In this document: positions 24,958 through 33,572 of the stretch, piece after piece | How the letters are laid out: the number at the start of each line of letters is the position of its first letter | Position numbering within the stretch: position 1 is the stretch's first letter | Assembly: GCA_016291495.1 (NCBI GenBank) | Contig: JAEEXI010000002.1 | Span: 177,880 to 241,879 of the forward strand | DNA from: Prevotella sp. | Lineage (GTDB): Bacteria > Bacteroidota > Bacteroidia > Bacteroidales > Bacteroidaceae | Direction: 5' to 3' | DNA length: 64,000 bases | Made by a program: the position numbers and the translations under genes | The notes under the pieces: model-generated | The model's database searches: none | What the model saw: only the letters and a program-made list of their open reading frames with translations | What the model was told of the DNA's origin: nothing

Positions 24958-25410
24958 ATGTCGCCAAAGGACGACGGTATTTTACAACACAAGATGAAGA
25001 AAAGAGAATATTCAGCGTTTCAAGCTGCCAAAAGCAGTAAGACTCGCAAAGACCAGAAGAAAAAGTTCTTCTACGATGCAGAACCTGTCAAAAGATTGAC
25101 AATGGAGGTTAATACCCACATTGCCACTCAGATTGATGACATCAAGATTGATCGTTTTGCACTAAGTATTCTGGAGATGACCATGCCCGAATGGGTTCCT
25201 GAGAAACTCCAGGATGAATTGAAGGAAAGCCTACGCGGTTTTAGTGAGTGGGCGGCCCTCTGGATAGCAGAAAGCCTGGCAGACTGCTGTCGTGGCAAGG
25301 CTTTGGCTACGATTGGTATTCCACACATCGATAACATGTTGTGGTCTCTCTACACGAAGATTCTCAATTGTGCCCGTCAGCAAGGTGTAAAAATTGCGAA
25401 TCACGTTTAA
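24958..25410 (+). CDS. Hypothetical protein, first gene of primase module
   Basis: The protein has 150 residues from ATG 24958; ATG 24994 (MKKREYSAFQAAKSS) is equally plausible. The frame stays open upstream to 24877. The N-terminus is strongly basic (KKREYSAFQAAKSSKTRKDQKKKFF), suggesting nucleic-acid contact. The rest is helical with an acidic/aromatic patch (MTMPEWVPEKLQDELKESLRGFSEWAALWIAESLADCC). I do not recognise a family. It is separated by 67 bp, including a hairpin, from the next gene of the same module. Confidence 0.7.
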   Translation: MSPKDDGILQHKMKKREYSAFQAAKSSKTRKDQKKKFFYDAEPVKRLTMEVNTHIATQIDDIKIDRFALSILEMTMPEWVPEKLQDELKESLRGFSEWAALWIAESLADCCRGKALATIGIPHIDNMLWSLYTKILNCARQQGVKIANHV

Positions 25411-25417
25411 CAAAACA

Positions 25418-25452
25418 GGAGCCTGCCATAAGGCGCCATGGTGGGCTTCTCC
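25418..25452 (+). other. Hairpin between first and second genes of the primase module
   Basis: An imperfect inverted repeat: GGAGCCTGCCAT facing ATGGTGGGCTTCTCC, with an 8-nt loop. It could be a weak terminator or an RNA-[14 protein letters not shown]; it has no T-run directly after it. Confidence 0.45.
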
Positions 25453-25477
25453 TTATTAATTAATAAAATCTACAGAA

Positions 25478-25987
25478 ATGACACAAAAAGATAAAAAACA
25501 AAAGAAACTCAGGGTTCGCGGCACAGGCTGCTACGACCTTTCGGACAACTCGTTTGAATTTACGGCTTTCAACGAAGGTCCATCATCACAAACTAACGTC
25601 AAGAACTGCAAAGGCGGAGGCAAATCGTGGGAAACCACAGGCTCTGACCCGTCGAGGATGATTACCTTGAAAACCAAGATGTCATCGCCCGATCAGTATG
25701 CTGATGTCTTGACTCAGTTCGAAACTTTGACGAAGGATTTGAAACCAAAGAAACCCGTAGTGCTGCCAGACAGCCAAAGGGTTGTTTCTGAAGCAGGTCT
25801 ACAATGCTGGCTCAATGCAACAAAAAATGAGCTGATTTTTTCTGGCATCATCGACCTCAGCAAGCATCCACGCGACTGGCAAGCCGAGGTGCTGCGTCAG
25901 GTGCAGCTGGTAGTTCGTAGACTGCCTGCCTCAGAGAGATTCAACAAGATTATCAACAATTTAAAAACAGGAGGACTTAAAAAATGA
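25478..25987 (+). CDS. Hypothetical protein, second gene of primase module
   Basis: The protein has 169 residues; I do not recognise a family. The N-terminus is basic (KKQKKLRVRGTGCYD), followed by a Gly/Ser region (GGGKSWETTGSDPSRMITLKT), a middle helix and a C-terminal helical part (DWQAEVLRQVQLVVRRLPASERFNKIINNLK). It has no signal or membrane segment. It overlaps the start of the primase-helicase gene by 4 bp (ATGA), so the two are translationally coupled and probably act together. Confidence 0.72.
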   Translation: MTQKDKKQKKLRVRGTGCYDLSDNSFEFTAFNEGPSSQTNVKNCKGGGKSWETTGSDPSRMITLKTKMSSPDQYADVLTQFETLTKDLKPKKPVVLPDSQRVVSEAGLQCWLNATKNELIFSGIIDLSKHPRDWQAEVLRQVQLVVRRLPASERFNKIINNLKTGGLKK

Positions 25988-28572
25988 TTGTATTCCAACC
26001 GAACATCAACCAACCAACCCAAGAGTTGGCAGCAGAAATGCTCAAAGGTATGATGGAGCATCCTGCAAACAACGAACTCATTGACAACTACCGCAAGATG
26101 AAGCGCCAAATGGCTGAGGCTGAGGCGCGACAGGCAGTAGGGGAGTTTGTAAACGACGTACTGACCCTCGATGACTACAAATCGTGGTTGGCAGCAGGAC
26201 TGAAGAAAGATGAAAAGCGTAGGAAGAAGCTGATGCCCAGCGATGACCTACAACGTGTGAAACTCTACATCACGCAGTTGAAAAGTTCGCTGCCAGCCAT
26301 CATTCCCACCATTGCTCATTTTATTAAGAGTATCGACCGCTGGGGACGCGAGGGATTGTGGCGTGTGCAACAGTACGGATACTTGTCTGGTCAGGCTGTG
26401 TTAGATGGTGACCATGTGCCTAACGTAGAAGAGCGCATTCAGGAGTGGCTCCAGCGTGAGGACTTCAAAGACCTGGGCATCGTCTGTATATTCATCACTC
26501 CGAGTGGTGAGGGCGTGAAAGTGATTTTCAAAGCCCGGGAGGAGTGGGGCAACCTACAGGATAATGCCTACCAAATGGCAGACATCCTTGGTGTCCTGGA
26601 CTATGCTGACGGACAGACGAAGAACTCGGACCACGCTCATTTCATCCCGAAAGCTGATGACGTGAAGTACATCGATTGGGAGGCGTTGCTCACCTACGAG
26701 AATCCTGCCTACGAGCAGAAGTATGGTGAGGCCTACCGTCGAGGTGAGTCGGAACCCACCCAGCCTCGTTGGCAGGAACTGGAGCGTCAGCGCAAAGAGG
26801 CTCGCAAGGGAGCGGTAGGTGCTGCGTCAACGCAGCCCATCGCTACAGCCCAGCCACAAGTAGAAATGCCTGTGGAGTTCTCGGAAGAGGACGAGGCTTT
26901 TATCAAGGTGTTGAACGAGCATTATGGTCCAAGTTTGCCTCCTCATACGAAGCACGACACGATGCAGACGGAGACTTCTCATTGGCTTTGTTATTTCAAC
27001 GATAACGACCCGCAGAAAGCTATTGCTATGGCTAAGCGTCTTGACTGGGTAAAGGAATGGAATCCAAGACCTGGCGAAGTGGAAGACCTGTGCCAGTCGG
27101 CTGCTAAGAAGAAACTGCTGACGCGCTATCCTAAGGCTTTAAAAGAGTTGATGGACAAGGCGGGCATCAATCTGGAGCAGACTGCTATTAATATGAAGAA
27201 TGCCAATCCGATGGCCATTCTGCCTTTTGACCAATGGTGCGACCAGATAGAGAGTTTCTTTCCCATCTATCCCTGCCTGCGTGAGGTCTGCGAACCCCAT
27301 CCACGCCGTCTGTGGCCCTTCCTGCTCTTTGCCTCGGCTGCCATGATGGGCACGTGCATGGATTTGACTTACTACTTTTTCTATGCCAATAGAGGTGAGC
27401 GCACACGCTTGAATTACATCATCTGGGGTGTGGGTGACCCGACATCGGGTAAACACACGTTGGAGCGACTGATGAATAATCTGCTGGCTCCCATCATTGC
27501 GGAGGGAGAGATTGCCGACGATAGCACCAATACCTGGAAGAGTGAGACTGACGCCAAGGGTGCCAACAAAGAGAAAGATCTCAGACCTGCTATTTATAAC
27601 AGAATGTTTGGCTACCGTACATCGAACTCTGAGTTCATACGCAGTCTGATAAACTGTAAGGAGGAGGTGGATGGCGAAATGATGGGACGCCACATGGTGA
27701 CCGTTTCATCAGAGAAAGACCTCGAGATAGGCAAGGCTGGCAGTTGGATATCGAAATCTAACATGATACTGCTTAGTTTTCATGGGGAATATGATGACCA
27801 GCACTACTCTAACAAGCAATCGGTATCCGGCCGTTATCGCGTATTTTGGAACATGGTTGAGACGTTCACCCCGCCAACTTTAACAAAGCTCGTGAATGAA
27901 AGATCGGTCAATTCAGGTCTTGACACACGTACGGGGACCATCCCGATGGGTGAGGAAGATTTCAAGATGATACCGTTGGGCGAAAAGGATGACCCCAAGA
28001 CGGCTGAGTTTAACGAAACACTCAAACAGTGGGCGTACCGTCTGGATCAGCGTCGTGGTGAGTTGCCACTGTGGCCTCTGGTCGAACACGTTCACAAGTG
28101 GTGTGACGACCGCCGTGCCATTGCCGAGTTTAACGACAGGGACAAGGCCGATTGGCTGCTCGTCAAGAGATGTCCATATTACGGCATCAACGTATCTGCT
28201 CCCTTCATCGATATGCGGCATTGGGAGGAACGTGAGCAGACCGGCACATACACTCCCGATGACGTGGACCGCTCTTTGGTAGATTTAGTGCTTGACATCC
28301 AATACAGGACACAGCACTTCTGGTACTACGAACTACACCATCAGTATTACGAGAACCAGTTGCGTGATGCCGCTACGCAGCGTCGCCGCACAACGAAGTT
28401 CCAAGAGTGTTTCAGGCTGTTGCCAGAGGAGTTCACTACGGAACAGTTCGCAAAGACCTTTGGTTATGCCAATAACCGTTCTGGTCAGAAAACTTTGGAG
28501 CGTCTGCTTGGTGACAAGGCTATTGAGCGTACCATGCGTGGTAATTACAAGAAACTCGTTTCAGAGTTGTAG
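25984..28572 (+). CDS. VirE/BT4734-like primase with DUF3987-like helicase domain
   Basis: The protein has 862 residues. Residues about 85-240 resemble the VirE N-terminal/BT4734-like primase domain: VLDGDHVP (the LDxD-type metal site), then VCIFITPSGEGVKVIFKA and the late HAHFIPKADDVKYIDW. A central P-loop is present in IWGVGDPTSGKHTLERLM (residues about 476-493, Walker A with His after Lys) within a DUF3987-like region. The C-terminus looks like a winged helix (TEQFAKTFGYANNRSGQKTLERLLGDKAI). Such proteins are frequent in mobile and satellite elements of Bacteroidales and presumably prime or unwind DNA. No integrase or capsid gene accompanies it. It ends exactly at the right flanking repeat. 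Confidence 0.8.
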   Translation: MIVFQPNINQPTQELAAEMLKGMMEHPANNELIDNYRKMKRQMAEAEARQAVGEFVNDVLTLDDYKSWLAAGLKKDEKRRKKLMPSDDLQRVKLYITQLKSSLPAIIPTIAHFIKSIDRWGREGLWRVQQYGYLSGQAVLDGDHVPNVEERIQEWLQREDFKDLGIVCIFITPSGEGVKVIFKAREEWGNLQDNAYQMADILGVLDYADGQTKNSDHAHFIPKADDVKYIDWEALLTYENPAYEQKYGEAYRRGESEPTQPRWQELERQRKEARKGAVGAASTQPIATAQPQVEMPVEFSEEDEAFIKVLNEHYGPSLPPHTKHDTMQTETSHWLCYFNDNDPQKAIAMAKRLDWVKEWNPRPGEVEDLCQSAAKKKLLTRYPKALKELMDKAGINLEQTAINMKNANPMAILPFDQWCDQIESFFPIYPCLREVCEPHPRRLWPFLLFASAAMMGTCMDLTYYFFYANRGERTRLNYIIWGVGDPTSGKHTLERLMNNLLAPIIAEGEIADDSTNTWKSETDAKGANKEKDLRPAIYNRMFGYRTSNSEFIRSLINCKEEVDGEMMGRHMVTVSSEKDLEIGKAGSWISKSNMILLSFHGEYDDQHYSNKQSVSGRYRVFWNMVETFTPPTLTKLVNERSVNSGLDTRTGTIPMGEEDFKMIPLGEKDDPKTAEFNETLKQWAYRLDQRRGELPLWPLVEHVHKWCDDRRAIAEFNDRDKADWLLVKRCPYYGINVSAPFIDMRHWEEREQTGTYTPDDVDRSLVDLVLDIQYRTQHFWYYELHHQYYENQLRDAATQRRRTTKFQECFRLLPEEFTTEQFAKTFGYANNRSGQKTLERLLGDKAIERTMRGNYKKLVSEL

Positions 28573-28609
28573 TAGGAAAGTAGGAAAGTAAGAAAGCCGA
28601 CATTAAGCT
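28572..28609 (+). repeat. Right 38-bp flanking repeat (period-8 array plus GCCGACAT tail)
   Basis: GTAGGAAA, GTAGGAAA, GTAAGAAA, then GCCGACATTAAGCT. It is in direct orientation to 20926-20963 (3 differences in 38 bp). Its first base is the last base of the primase stop codon. Confidence 0.85.
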
Positions 28610-28638
28610 TTTTCTTGCATTTAATTCACAAAGAAAGG

Positions 28639-28672
28639 GGATGCGTCACATAACAGGGCGCATCTCTTTTTT
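28639..28672 (+). terminator. Rho-independent terminator of the primase module
   Basis: GATGCG (28640-28645) pairs with CGCATC (28659-28664), then CT and a run of six T. Confidence 0.75.
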
Positions 28673-28745
28673 CGTGTGGTTTTCGTCCGAATGGGAATGA
28701 GTTTCCCAACTTTTTATGCATCAAACGTAAAAATGCGTTCTTGAA

Positions 28746-28777
28746 TTTGCGAACATCGAAAATATTATTTATCTTTG
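28746..28777 (+). promoter_or_regulatory. Promoter for queA
   Basis: TTTG (28746-28749), a 20-bp gap, and TATCTTTG (28770-28777), a perfect match. The GTG start at 28784 is about where transcription should begin, so the mRNA may be leaderless. Confidence 0.8.
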
Positions 28778-28783
28778 CAATCC

Positions 28784-30016
28784 GTGAAAACAAAAGAGAT
28801 ACATATCAGCGATTATAACTACGAGCTGGCGGACGAGCGCATCGCCAAATTTCCGGTGGCACAGCGCGACCACTCGAAGCTGCTTATATATGATAAAGGT
28901 GAAGTGGGCGAGGACGTGTTCTACAACTTGCCCAAGCACCTGCCACAGCATGCCTTGATGGTGTTCAACAACACGAAGGTGATCCAGGCGCGCCTGCACT
29001 TCCGCAAGGAAACGGGGGCTCTGATAGAGGTGTTCCTGCTGGAGCCGTCGGAGCCTGCCGACTATGAGCAGATGTTCCAGCGGCGGGAGCGCTGCTCGTG
29101 GCTCTGCCTGGTGGGCAACCTGAAGAAATGGAAGGAGGGGACGCTCTGCAGGGTGTTAGATGTAAGCGGTGAGAAGTTAGAAGTGAAGGCTACGCGGAAG
29201 GGCGAGGTCGGCACGAGCCAGCTCATCGAGTTTGAGTGGAGCGGGGGTGTAAGCTTTGCCGACATCATCGACATGATGGGCGAGTTGCCTATTCCACCAT
29301 ATCTCAACCGAGAGACGCAGGAGAGTGACAAGACGACATACCAGACGGTCTATTCCAAGATCAAGGGTAGCGTGGCAGCTCCGACTGCCGGTCTGCACTT
29401 CACGGAGAAGGTGCTTGCCGACATTGACGCCCATGGCATTGAGCGTGAGGAACTGACCCTGCACGTGGGTGCCGGTACGTTCCGCCCGGTGAAGAGCGAG
29501 CAGATAGCCGACCACGAGATGCACACGGAGTACATCGCCGTGCGCCGTCATACACTGGAGCGGCTGCTTGCCTACGATGCGCAGGCCATTGCCGTCGGCA
29601 CCACCAGTGTCCGGACGCTGGAGAGCCTGTACTACATGGGACTGAAGCTGGAGGAGAATCCCGACTTGACGGAGGAACAGTTGCACGTCAACCAGTGGGA
29701 GCCGTATGACGATGGAAGATGTCAGATGTCTGATGGAAGATGTATCACTCCTGTCAAGGCGATACAGAACCTCATCGACTGGCTGGACCGCCATGAGCTG
29801 ACGACGCTCCACAGCTCTACGCAAATCATTATAGCACCGGGCTATGAATACCATATCGTCAAGATGCTCGTCACCAATTTCCATCAGCCGCAGTCGACGC
29901 TGTTGCTGCTGGTGAGTGCCTTCGTCAAGGGCGACTGGCGCCGCATCTACGACTATGCCCTGGCTCACGACTTCCGTTTCCTGAGCTATGGCGACTCATC
30001 GTTATTGATACCTTAA
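28784..30016 (+). CDS. queA: S-adenosylmethionine:tRNA ribosyltransferase-isomerase (QueA)
   Basis: The protein has 410 residues from GTG 28784; the in-frame TTG at 28775 lies inside the promoter -7 box. Family motifs: DYNYELADERIAKFPVAQRDHSKLLIY, MVFNNTKVIQARL, ELPIPPYLNRETQESDKTTYQTVYS, and GSVAAPTAGLHFTEKVL, followed by LTLHVGAGTFRPVK. It transfers ribose from S-adenosylmethionine to preQ1 in tRNA to make epoxyqueuosine. It is longer than the usual 340-350 residues; one insertion (DDGRCQMSDGRC) is a translated period-7 array. nadE follows after 13 bp. Confidence 0.93.
   Translation: MKTKEIHISDYNYELADERIAKFPVAQRDHSKLLIYDKGEVGEDVFYNLPKHLPQHALMVFNNTKVIQARLHFRKETGALIEVFLLEPSEPADYEQMFQRRERCSWLCLVGNLKKWKEGTLCRVLDVSGEKLEVKATRKGEVGTSQLIEFEWSGGVSFADIIDMMGELPIPPYLNRETQESDKTTYQTVYSKIKGSVAAPTAGLHFTEKVLADIDAHGIEREELTLHVGAGTFRPVKSEQIADHEMHTEYIAVRRHTLERLLAYDAQAIAVGTTSVRTLESLYYMGLKLEENPDLTEEQLHVNQWEPYDDGRCQMSDGRCITPVKAIQNLIDWLDRHELTTLHSSTQIIIAPGYEYHIVKMLVTNFHQPQSTLLLLVSAFVKGDWRRIYDYALAHDFRFLSYGDSSLLIP
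29711..29745. repeat. Period-7 array, 5 units (GATGGAA/GATGTCA type), inside queA
   Basis: GATGGAA, GATGTCA, GATGTCT, GATGGAA, GATGTAT. Translated in queA it gives the repeated DGRC peptide before the CITPVKAIQNL segment. Confidence 0.85.
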
Positions 30017-30029
30017 AAAATTAAATGAT

Positions 30030-31952
30030 ATGAAACATGGACTGATTACCGTTGCAGCCGCAGTACCTGCTGTCAAAGTGGCCGATGTCGAGTACAACGT
30101 GCTTGAGATCGAGAAACTGATTGCCAATGCAGAAGGGCAGGGTGTCGAGCTGATCTGTTTTCCTGAATTAGCCATCACGGGCTATAGTTGTCAGGACCTT
30201 TTTAAGGAACAACTCCTGCTGTCGAAGGCGGAGGAAGGTCTGATGATGCTGCTAAACTTCACCCGTAAGCTGAACATCATCTGTGTGGTCGGTATGCCCG
30301 TACAGACGGGAGGCTTGTTGCTCAACTGTGCTGCCGTCATCCAGGCCGGTAACCTGCTGGGAATTGTGCCCAAGACCTATCTGCCCAATTATAATGAGTT
30401 CTATGAGAAGCGCTGGTTCGCCTCGGCGCAGGACCTCAACGATACCGACCTCTACTTGGCTGGTTCCCACGTTGCCATGTCGGCAGAACCGAAGGTGTTC
30501 CAGACGACTGCCGGCGTGAAGTTCGGCGTGGAAATCTGCGAGGATGTGTGGGCTCCCGTGCCACCCAGCAATAACCTGACGATGGCTGGTGCCGACATCA
30601 TCTTGAACTGTTCGGCAAGTGACGAGGTGCTGGGCAAGCATCAATACCTGCGCTCGCTGCTGGCTCAGCAGAGTGCCCGTACCATCAGCGCCTACGTCTA
30701 TTCGTCCTGTGGCTTCGGCGAGTCGACGCAGGATGTGGTCTATGGCGGCAATGCCATGATTTTCGAGAACGGACGCATTCTGGTGGAAGGGGAACGCTAT
30801 TCCTTCCAGCCGCAGTTGCAGGTGACCCAGATTGACGTGGAGAGACTGCGCACCGAGCGCCAGACCAACTCGACGTTCATCAGTGCCCAACGCGATGCGA
30901 AGGCGCAGATCGTCGAGTGTAAGACGGTAGAGCCATCGACCTTCCAGATGCTGCGCCCCGTGCCCCCTCATCCCTTCATTCCCAGCGAGGAGCAGATGGC
31001 TTCCACCTGTGAGGAAATCCTGAATATCCAGACGACTGGTCTTGCCAAGCGCCTGCTGCATACCAACTGCGAACACGTGGTGGTAGGCATCAGCGGCGGA
31101 CTGGACTCAACACTCGCGCTGTTGGTCTGCGTTCGTACCTTCGACAAGATGGGACTTGACCGTAAGGGCATTGTGGGCATCACCATGCCTGGTTTCGGAA
31201 CGACAGACCGCACGCACGACAATGCCACATCGCTGATGCAGACACTCGGCATCTCGCAGATGGAAATATCCATTGCCAAGGCGGTGAAGCAGCACTTCGA
31301 GGATATCGGTCACGACATCAAGAAGCATGATGTGACCTATGAGAACTCGCAGGCCCGTGAGCGGACGCAGATCCTGATGGACCTTGCCAACCAACTGAAC
31401 GCCATGGTGGTCGGTACCGGCGACTTGTCGGAACTGGCACTGGGCTGGGCTACCTATAATGGCGACCACATGTCGATGTACGGAGTCAATGCCGGCATTC
31501 CCAAGACCCTGATCCAGTATCTGATACGCTATGTGGCGGAACAGCCTGCATATAAGGCACAGAAGGAGACGCTGCTCGACATTGTCGATACACCGATATC
31601 GCCGGAACTGACTCCTGCAGACGAGCAGGGGAATATCAAGCAGAAGACGGAAGACCTGGTGGGACCGTATGAGTTGCACGACTTCTTCCTGTATTACTTC
31701 CTCCGTTTCGGCTTCCGTCCCTCCAAGATATTCTTCCTGGCTACTCATGCCTTTGGGGAGAAATACGATAAGGAGACGATTAAGAAATGGCTGACGACGT
31801 TCTGTCGCCGCTTCTTCAACCAGCAATTCAAGCGCTCTTGTCTGCCCGACGGTCCGAAGGTGGGTAGTGTCAGTCTCTCGCCCCGTGGCGACTGGCGTAT
31901 GCCAAGTGATGCATCCAGTGCCTTGTGGCTGAAAGAGTGTGAGAATCTATAG
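30030..31952 (+). CDS. nadE: Glutamine-dependent NAD+ synthetase
   Basis: The protein has 640 residues. The N-terminal nitrilase-type glutaminase has the Glu46 (FPELAITGY), Lys115 (VPKTYLPNY) and Cys170 (GVEICEDVW) triad. The C-terminal ligase domain has the ATP-pyrophosphatase loop GISGGLDSTLAL near residue 353, then GTGDLSELALGWATYNGDHM. It makes NAD+ from nicotinic acid adenine dinucleotide with ammonia channelled from glutamine. It follows queA by 13 bp and is followed by dnaB after 45 bp. Confidence 0.95.
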   Translation: MKHGLITVAAAVPAVKVADVEYNVLEIEKLIANAEGQGVELICFPELAITGYSCQDLFKEQLLLSKAEEGLMMLLNFTRKLNIICVVGMPVQTGGLLLNCAAVIQAGNLLGIVPKTYLPNYNEFYEKRWFASAQDLNDTDLYLAGSHVAMSAEPKVFQTTAGVKFGVEICEDVWAPVPPSNNLTMAGADIILNCSASDEVLGKHQYLRSLLAQQSARTISAYVYSSCGFGESTQDVVYGGNAMIFENGRILVEGERYSFQPQLQVTQIDVERLRTERQTNSTFISAQRDAKAQIVECKTVEPSTFQMLRPVPPHPFIPSEEQMASTCEEILNIQTTGLAKRLLHTNCEHVVVGISGGLDSTLALLVCVRTFDKMGLDRKGIVGITMPGFGTTDRTHDNATSLMQTLGISQMEISIAKAVKQHFEDIGHDIKKHDVTYENSQARERTQILMDLANQLNAMVVGTGDLSELALGWATYNGDHMSMYGVNAGIPKTLIQYLIRYVAEQPAYKAQKETLLDIVDTPISPELTPADEQGNIKQKTEDLVGPYELHDFFLYYFLRFGFRPSKIFFLATHAFGEKYDKETIKKWLTTFCRRFFNQQFKRSCLPDGPKVGSVSLSPRGDWRMPSDASSALWLKECENL

Positions 31953-31997
31953 TGCCTAAGGGACTATAGTAACGATATTAAAAATAAACAAGCAATA

Positions 31998-33530
31998 ATG
32001 CCCGAACAGAATAATCAGCGCAGAACGCGCAAGACGACTCCGACAGATAACACTTATGCCCACGTACAGCCGCAGGCAACAGAGATAGAACGTGCCGTGC
32101 TGGGCGCATTGATGATTGACAAGGATGCCTATACGGTGGTGTGCGAGATGCTCTATCCCGAGAGCTTCTATGAACCCCGTAACCAGAAGGTATATACGGC
32201 CATCCGCGACTTGGAGATGAAGGAACAGCCCGTTGACGTATGGACGGTGACGGAGCAGCTGGCCAAGCAGGGTGACTTGGAGGATGTGGGCGGTCCTGCC
32301 TATGTCACGGAACTGTCGTCGCGTGTGGCTTCCTCGGCGAACATCGAGTATCATGCCCGTATCATCGCCCAGAAATTCCTGGCCCGTCAGTTGATATCCT
32401 ATGCGAGTTTCATTGAGACGAAGGCTTTTGACGAGACGATAGATATCGACGACCTGATGCAGGAGGCGGAAGGTTCGCTCTTCGAGCTCTCGCAGAAGAA
32501 CATGAAGAAGGACTATACGCAGATTGATCCTGTCATCAAGACGGCAGTGGATGTCATCCAGAAAGCTGCGGCTAACAAGGACGGTCTGACGGGTGTACCG
32601 ACGGGCTATCATAAGCTGGATGATATCACGAGCGGATGGCAGCCTTCCGACCTCGTCATTGTGGCTGGTCGTCCTGCCATGGGTAAGACGTCGTTTGCCC
32701 TGTCGATGGCGAAGAACATCGCTGCCGACTATCAGGTGCCGATGGCTTTCTTCTCTCTGGAAATGAGTAACACGCAGTTGGTCAACCGACTCATCTCCAA
32801 TGTCTGTGAGATACAAGGCTCGAAGATACTGAACGGACAGCTGCATCCCGACGAGTGGGACCGCCTTGACAAGCGGCTCAACAACCTGTTGGGTGCTCCG
32901 CTGTTTGTGGATGACACACCAGGTCTCTCTGTCTTCGAACTTCGTACCAAGGCCCGTCGACTGGTTCGTGAACATGGTGTGAAAATCATCATGATTGACT
33001 ACCTGCAGTTGATGAATGCCAACGGTATGCGTTTCTCCAGCCGTCAGGAAGAGGTGTCGACCATCAGCCGTTCATTGAAAGGACTGGCAAAGGAGTTGGA
33101 TATTCCCATCATCGCCCTGTCGCAGCTGAACCGTGGCGTGGAGAGTCGTGAGGGACTGGAGGGTAAGCGTCCGCAACTGTCTGACCTGCGTGAGTCAGGA
33201 GCTATCGAGCAGGATGCCGATATGGTGCTCTTCGTCCACCGTCCGGAATACTATCATATCTATCAGGATGATAACGGTCGCGACCTGCATGGTATGGCAC
33301 AGATTATCATTGCCAAGCACCGTAAGGGTGCCACAGGTGATGTGCTGTTGACATTCCGTGGTGAATATACGCGTTTTGAGAATCCGGAAGACAGTCGTCT
33401 GGGAACGCGCAAGCAGCAGGGTAATGATAACGGAGGTGAGATTCTTGGTAGTAGGGTGAATGGTGATCAGCCTATCGGTACTGACCAGTCGCCATTTGGC
33501 TACGGAAACGACGGTCCGTTACCGTTCTAA
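31998..33530 (+). CDS. dnaB: Replicative DNA helicase DnaB
   Basis: The protein has 510 residues. The N-terminal helical domain begins EIERAVLGALMIDKDAY. The C-terminal RecA-like motor has Walker A GRPAMGKTSFALSMA (about residue 224), FFSLEMSNTQLVNRLIS, Walker B IIMIDYLQLMN, ALSQLNRGVESR and SDLRESGAIEQDADMV. No intein is present. It unwinds DNA at the replication fork. The acidic/glycine tail ends in PLPF. A strong bidirectional terminator follows, shared with the convergent TPR gene. Confidence 0.96.
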   Translation: MPEQNNQRRTRKTTPTDNTYAHVQPQATEIERAVLGALMIDKDAYTVVCEMLYPESFYEPRNQKVYTAIRDLEMKEQPVDVWTVTEQLAKQGDLEDVGGPAYVTELSSRVASSANIEYHARIIAQKFLARQLISYASFIETKAFDETIDIDDLMQEAEGSLFELSQKNMKKDYTQIDPVIKTAVDVIQKAAANKDGLTGVPTGYHKLDDITSGWQPSDLVIVAGRPAMGKTSFALSMAKNIAADYQVPMAFFSLEMSNTQLVNRLISNVCEIQGSKILNGQLHPDEWDRLDKRLNNLLGAPLFVDDTPGLSVFELRTKARRLVREHGVKIIMIDYLQLMNANGMRFSSRQEEVSTISRSLKGLAKELDIPIIALSQLNRGVESREGLEGKRPQLSDLRESGAIEQDADMVLFVHRPEYYHIYQDDNGRDLHGMAQIIIAKHRKGATGDVLLTFRGEYTRFENPEDSRLGTRKQQGNDNGGEILGSRVNGDQPIGTDQSPFGYGNDGPLPF

Positions 33531-33536
33531 ACAATA

Positions 33537-33572
33537 AATCCCCGGCAGGCAATCTGTCGGGGATTCTTTTTA
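33537..33572. terminator. Terminator between dnaB and the TPR pseudo-protease gene
   Basis: ATCCCCGGCAG (33538-33548) pairs with CTGTCGGGGAT (33554-33564) with one G-U pair, and T-rich sequence follows. The upstream AATAAAT is less U-rich for the opposite strand, so it works best for dnaB. Confidence 0.8.

Noticed and set aside
24773..24958. 61-residue frame before the primase module
   Set aside because: Starts in the C6T motifs and covers the promoter box; composition is not protein-like.
19001..28609. Region considered as a prophage or integrative conjugative element
   Set aside because: No integrase, capsid, portal, terminase, relaxase or conjugation gene and no tRNA at the edges; only a primase module and HU-like gene hint at such an origin.
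28775..28783. TTG start of queA at 28775
   Set aside because: It is inside the -7 box TATCTTTG, so it would not be in the mRNA.
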